NCBI RefSeq assembly: GCF_007745175.1 | Contig: NZ_CP036271.1 | Span: forward strand, 930,001 to 994,000 | From: Caulifigura coniformis | Lineage (GTDB): Bacteria; Planctomycetota; Planctomycetia; Planctomycetales; Planctomycetaceae | Direction: 5' to 3' | Length of the DNA: 64,000 nucleotides | Shown here: piece after piece, positions 61,601 through 64,000 of the stretch | Numbering within the stretch: the stretch's first letter is position 1 | Layout of the letters: the number at the start of each line of letters is the position of its first letter | Translations under genes and position numbers: made by a program | Notes under the pieces: generated by a model | Database searches by the model: none | Told to the model about the DNA's origin: nothing | The model's input: only the letters and a program-made list of their open reading frames with translations

Positions 61601-64000
61601 GTCAATGACTGCCGGGAGGCAGCCTCCGAATTGTCAGACTCGTTGCCAAGCAGCCACTCGGCTGAGGACGTAACGGCGTGGACGAAAATCGGTCACGGTG
61701 TCACCGCGGTCGAGTTGTTAGCAAGCACTGTTCCAGAGATCGCGACCGCGTTGCCGAAAGCGTCGATTGCCTGTGATGCGGCGAGCGCGAATCGCAGTCT
61801 GGAGTCGCTTCAAGCAGATGTCGCTCAAATCGAGTGCCTGCTCCAGGGAACTCCACTTCAGCACACGCTGAACCAAGCGGATGAACTGGAAGTGGTCCTC
61901 GCGAAGATCGAAAGGCAGCTGGAGGATGCTGAGACCGTGCTGGAGGGATTCGCGGCGACGCGACACCAGTTTTCTCCGGAGCCGGATCTCAATTCCTGGC
62001 TCTCAACTCTGGAGTTGGCAAAGGAGCACGCGAGTCTCAAAGACCAATTAGCCGCAAGTGCCGATTTGAATCCGGAAGTCATGCCTTCCGGGGACAGCGC
62101 CGAAGATGCGACTTGGAAACGCATTCGGAGCGGCGTTGAACTCGCCGAAAAGGTTCGCCCGCTGGTCAAGTCGCCAGATCCTGTCATCGAATCCTTTTGT
62201 GGCCAGGCTGAGATCGATCCGACAACGATTCATGAGACGGCAGATCGCCTTGAGGAGACACACCAGCGATTTATTCAAGCGCTACAGCAAGCCCTGGAGG
62301 TCGTGAATCTTTCTACGACGGAGGCTACCTCAGAGGAGACTCAGCGCCAGACGCTGGAATCACTCTTGGCGAGGGTTCGAGGGATTGGCAGCGGCCTCGA
62401 CGAGCGCCTCGGCCGTCTCACTCCGCTGGAGAGACTTATCCGAGAGAATACCGACGTTGCCGTTGAGGATCTCCATCAGCATTCCCTAATCGTTGGGGAC
62501 ATCCGCGCTGCACGTTTCCGGAGAATCGAGGCCGACGAGATTCTGACGACCCTGCAGGCTACCCGTCCGGACGAACTTGAGGCTGGTGGATTCGACGCCG
62601 CGGACTGGTTGGCAGCAGCAACCGTCACGCCGATTTGCAAATCGGTTGCGACCGACCCACAGGTGCGGAATGAAGTGTCGATCGCCAGCGAAAAGATTCG
62701 AGTCGCGGGAAGTCCGGAGTTTGCGGCGGCGTGGAAGTTCTTGCGTTCACTTTTTGATGTGAAGGCCAGCGTCTCCGTCGGCTTCGTCCCTTTCGAGACA
62801 CCGGTCGGCGAACTCGCCGAACGACTGCAGTCGCTCATTGAGAGTGCGCCAGCCCTCGATGAGTGGTTGAAGTTTTCGCGGTGGCAGCAAGAGATGATTG
62901 CAGCAGGCTTCGGCGAGGTCGTATCGGAGTTGATTCGTGGGAGTTTCTCGCCCGAAGAGGCGGTCGACGTCGTCACCGCACGATTCTACCGACAGGTGTT
63001 CGATCACCTTGCCGAGAATGATCCACTGCTGCGAGACTTCGATCTCGAAGCTCATGACCGTTTGAGAAAGCGCTTCCGTGAACTCGACGAATGGGAAGTG
63101 CGGGCAGCTGCAACCCAGATTCGGCAATACCAACTGGGACGCTCTGATCGTCCGCGGCCAGGTTGGAACATCCCCGTTACTTCGGAATTGGGGATTCTTC
63201 AGAAGGAAATCCAGAAGAAGCGACGTCACTTGCCGCTACGCAGGTTGTTTGCCGAGATTCCAGGGGTTCTTCAGCGGCTGAAGCCGTGCATCATGATGAG
63301 CCCCCTGTCGGTCAGTACCTTTCTGCAAAGTGAGACCATTCGCTTTGACTTGGTCATCTTCGATGAGGCATCTCAAGTGTTTCCATGGGATGCGATCGGA
63401 GCGATTTACCGAGGCTCTCAATTGATCGTCGCGGGGGACGAGCAACAACTTCCGCCGACCGATTTCTTTAGCCGTTCGGAAGGAGAAACGGACGACGAGA
63501 ACGAGGAAGGGGACGAGATCGGCGACTTTGGAAGCATCTTGAGCGTTTGCAAGAGCATCAACATGCCTGGGAAACGACTACGGTGGCACTACCGTAGTCG
63601 GCGCGAACCGCTCATTACTTTCTCGAATCGCCATTTTTACGAAGGCGAACTCGTTACGTTCCCAAGTGTTCGCGACGCCAGTCACGACGCGGTCACGCTA
63701 GACCTCGTTCCGGATGGCAAATGGCTCGACCAGAAAAACATCCCTGAGGCGGAGCGCATTGCCGACCTGATCATCGCTCACCATCGGAGCTCTCGGCATG
63801 CCTCGTTGGGAGTGATCGCATTCAATCGCAGCCAGCAGCGAGCGATCGAGGACATCCTATTCGAGCGGCGCAAGAAGGACCCCGAGATCGATTCTCTGCT
63901 CTCAGCAGGGCTCTCCGAACCCTTGTTCATCAAGAATCTGGAGAACGTTCAGGGAGATGAACGGGACGTCATCCTGCTGTCGATGGGGTTTGCCAGAAAT
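58604..64000 (+). CDS. DUF4011-type SF1 helicase, 3' truncated by window
   Basis: A very large helicase, open from ATG 58604 to the end of the window (1799 residues seen, the C-terminus missing). The N-terminal DUF4011-like part begins EEKLRGQIEGWRRRLLDLGN (about residues 46-65). Walker A is GPPGTGKS (391-398), in VLDGPPGTGKSQTIANIIA. A long helical insert of about 1100 residues separates it from Walker B (LVIFDEASQVFPWDAI, Asp1587) and GDEQQLPPTDFF; QGDERDVILLSMGFA follows. This order is seen in DUF4011/AAA_11/AAA_12 proteins, which often end in a Vsr-like nuclease domain and sit in defence islands. Anti-phage function is inferred. Confidence 0.85.
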   Translation, partial: MQSINESLASEPQDNGCTAVGSVDAPSASATSGNNGLPIHSIEEKLRGQIEGWRRRLLDLGNRNALIKCSFDKSRGVVEIVHPSCETVWQELVTDSEAGSVSMRLPWRRDLVPPPADWSATSSMAAEGSNPASGAETKKPKEKEWDPPLSECLASDRLQETDLIADFSDKTLDRRLRTLNGYAALSLSEQGVHCLYMVFGFLKWFESIDSEEPIFSPLMLVPVSLSRRTADAPWEIFEAEDDAIENRCLRERLRQDFKLTLPPLPDIDQLEADGSRLDYLASIRQAIAGNDRWEVVDRCVLGRFAFPKVAMWQDLGDHGPAVLSHLLCRSIGGDTAIGPGQVFGAADGLPEARRLDDEIAPGEIKAILDCDSSQLEAVVAARRGVSFVLDGPPGTGKSQTIANIIADALAEGRKVLFVSEKVSALEVVKRRLDDAGLGEFCLECHSSKANRKAILDELKWCLDLPTEVYNDARPKLKEAHDRRRALNDYVRSIHRAREPLGLSAFELFGRVSHLNRQGLSTKTRCNLPAVSTVDPSTMSRWLDLLGQAKDVTEVLENHDAHPWRGCLLTARTLSLTDDLQYHLSTLIRAFRLIDESTRRLSTAGLLPFPVSPGRMGELSKLLKETLSIPEVPQSWFLNPQRISGAVLQRIEADGTILDQLGRLESYVTDVADHFPIEAAEWLSQPVALASLERIKSPVPSTLRAQRDALAAIRSTIAELESASIDSNSSLTTLIQRLTLPLRAALPIGSIPKFAKLARIIADSLPMRPAWFDADRVPAIRRLVEDSLSKVGRLKQIQAASTSVTTDQLGLLGRSSLDLDSLRGAWKQVSPHCPGIDHASLIQLKTILASATGMLRRIQPATTALLGSVGVSTPVPLNLSRLKALLEATPSVLSAAPIHGAWNDATVRARLKHASESAIGDLAEAAEIRERLQERMSHRAFKSSAADLAVRGAQYGSIVRRWTGGFGAFQKEVSELYKNGVPSAKQLLGDLSDLRKHHARVNDCREAASELSDSLPSSHSAEDVTAWTKIGHGVTAVELLASTVPEIATALPKASIACDAASANRSLESLQADVAQIECLLQGTPLQHTLNQADELEVVLAKIERQLEDAETVLEGFAATRHQFSPEPDLNSWLSTLELAKEHASLKDQLAASADLNPEVMPSGDSAEDATWKRIRSGVELAEKVRPLVKSPDPVIESFCGQAEIDPTTIHETADRLEETHQRFIQALQQALEVVNLSTTEATSEETQRQTLESLLARVRGIGSGLDERLGRLTPLERLIRENTDVAVEDLHQHSLIVGDIRAARFRRIEADEILTTLQATRPDELEAGGFDAADWLAAATVTPICKSVATDPQVRNEVSIASEKIRVAGSPEFAAAWKFLRSLFDVKASVSVGFVPFETPVGELAERLQSLIESAPALDEWLKFSRWQQEMIAAGFGEVVSELIRGSFSPEEAVDVVTARFYRQVFDHLAENDPLLRDFDLEAHDRLRKRFRELDEWEVRAAATQIRQYQLGRSDRPRPGWNIPVTSELGILQKEIQKKRRHLPLRRLFAEIPGVLQRLKPCIMMSPLSVSTFLQSETIRFDLVIFDEASQVFPWDAIGAIYRGSQLIVAGDEQQLPPTDFFSRSEGETDDENEEGDEIGDFGSILSVCKSINMPGKRLRWHYRSRREPLITFSNRHFYEGELVTFPSVRDASHDAVTLDLVPDGKWLDQKNIPEAERIADLIIAHHRSSRHASLGVIAFNRSQQRAIEDILFERRKKDPEIDSLLSAGLSEPLFIKNLENVQGDERDVILLSMGFARN

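Overview
The window looks like planctomycete DNA. It encodes a DUF1559 protein with a type IV pilin-like N-terminus (27.3-28.3 kb), small Cys-rich exported proteins, ECF-type sigma plus Ser/Thr kinase pairs, and metal-efflux genes of the style common in Planctomycetes. Nothing identifies the species. I found no tRNA, rRNA, CRISPR array or recognisable IS element.

Layout. (1) 0-27 kb is a heavy-metal resistance and efflux island. It holds a truncated RND adaptor with a CzcA-type pump, a P-type cation ATPase whose stop overlaps the start of a second RND adaptor with two metal-binding motifs, a second CusA/CzcA pump, galT, a TolC-type outer-membrane factor and a DUF305 protein. On the minus strand follow a Zn/Cd/Pb-type P-type ATPase, a periplasmic HMA protein and a MacB-like ABC exporter (two FtsX permeases, ATPase, adaptor, His-rich lipoprotein). 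Two related Cys-rich exported proteins bracket the minus-strand block. (2) 27-32.5 kb holds the DUF1559 protein, a 34-residue basic protein, an XRE regulator with its probable operator, a membrane protein, and a tightly coupled three-gene operon (unknown protein, membrane protein, SF2 helicase) with the look of an uncharacterised defence or DNA-processing system.

(3) 32.9-58.4 kb behaves like an integrated plasmid or mobilizable element. It is flanked by imperfect direct repeats of about 50 bp (32861-32910 and 58360-58408). It carries an ArdC-like antirestriction protein, an HNH-like protein, a tyrosine recombinase, a PIN-domain toxin-antitoxin pair, an iteron-type replication origin (42318-42528) beside a plasmid Rep gene, ParA with a partner, a sigma factor and kinase, a degenerate Dam-like protein, a large protein with a tubulin/FtsZ-like glycine motif, a membrane vWA protein, DUF7249/DUF6573-type accessory proteins, a MobF relaxase with helicase and a TraD-like coupling ATPase. 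No mating-pair-formation genes are visible, so mobilizable is safer than self-transmissible. Between 39.3 and 40.75 kb is a gene-free tract packed with stable hairpins. Part of its minus strand resembles group II intron domain I, but I saw no reverse transcriptase and no domain V.

(4) 58.6 kb to the end is one very long ORF, cut by the window, for a DUF4011-type SF1 helicase of the kind found in defence islands.

How the parts work together. The RND pumps, adaptors and TolC protein can form tripartite metal exporters. The P-type ATPases would move metals or cations out of the cytoplasm, and the HMA, Cys-rich and His-rich proteins could buffer metals outside it. In the element, Rep with its iterons and ParA would maintain it, the recombinase would integrate it, and the relaxase with the coupling ATPase would process DNA for transfer. 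A 19-24 bp palindrome (ATGCGACA, 3-4 nt spacer, TGTCGCAT) recurs only inside this element and may be a binding site or a small dispersed repeat.
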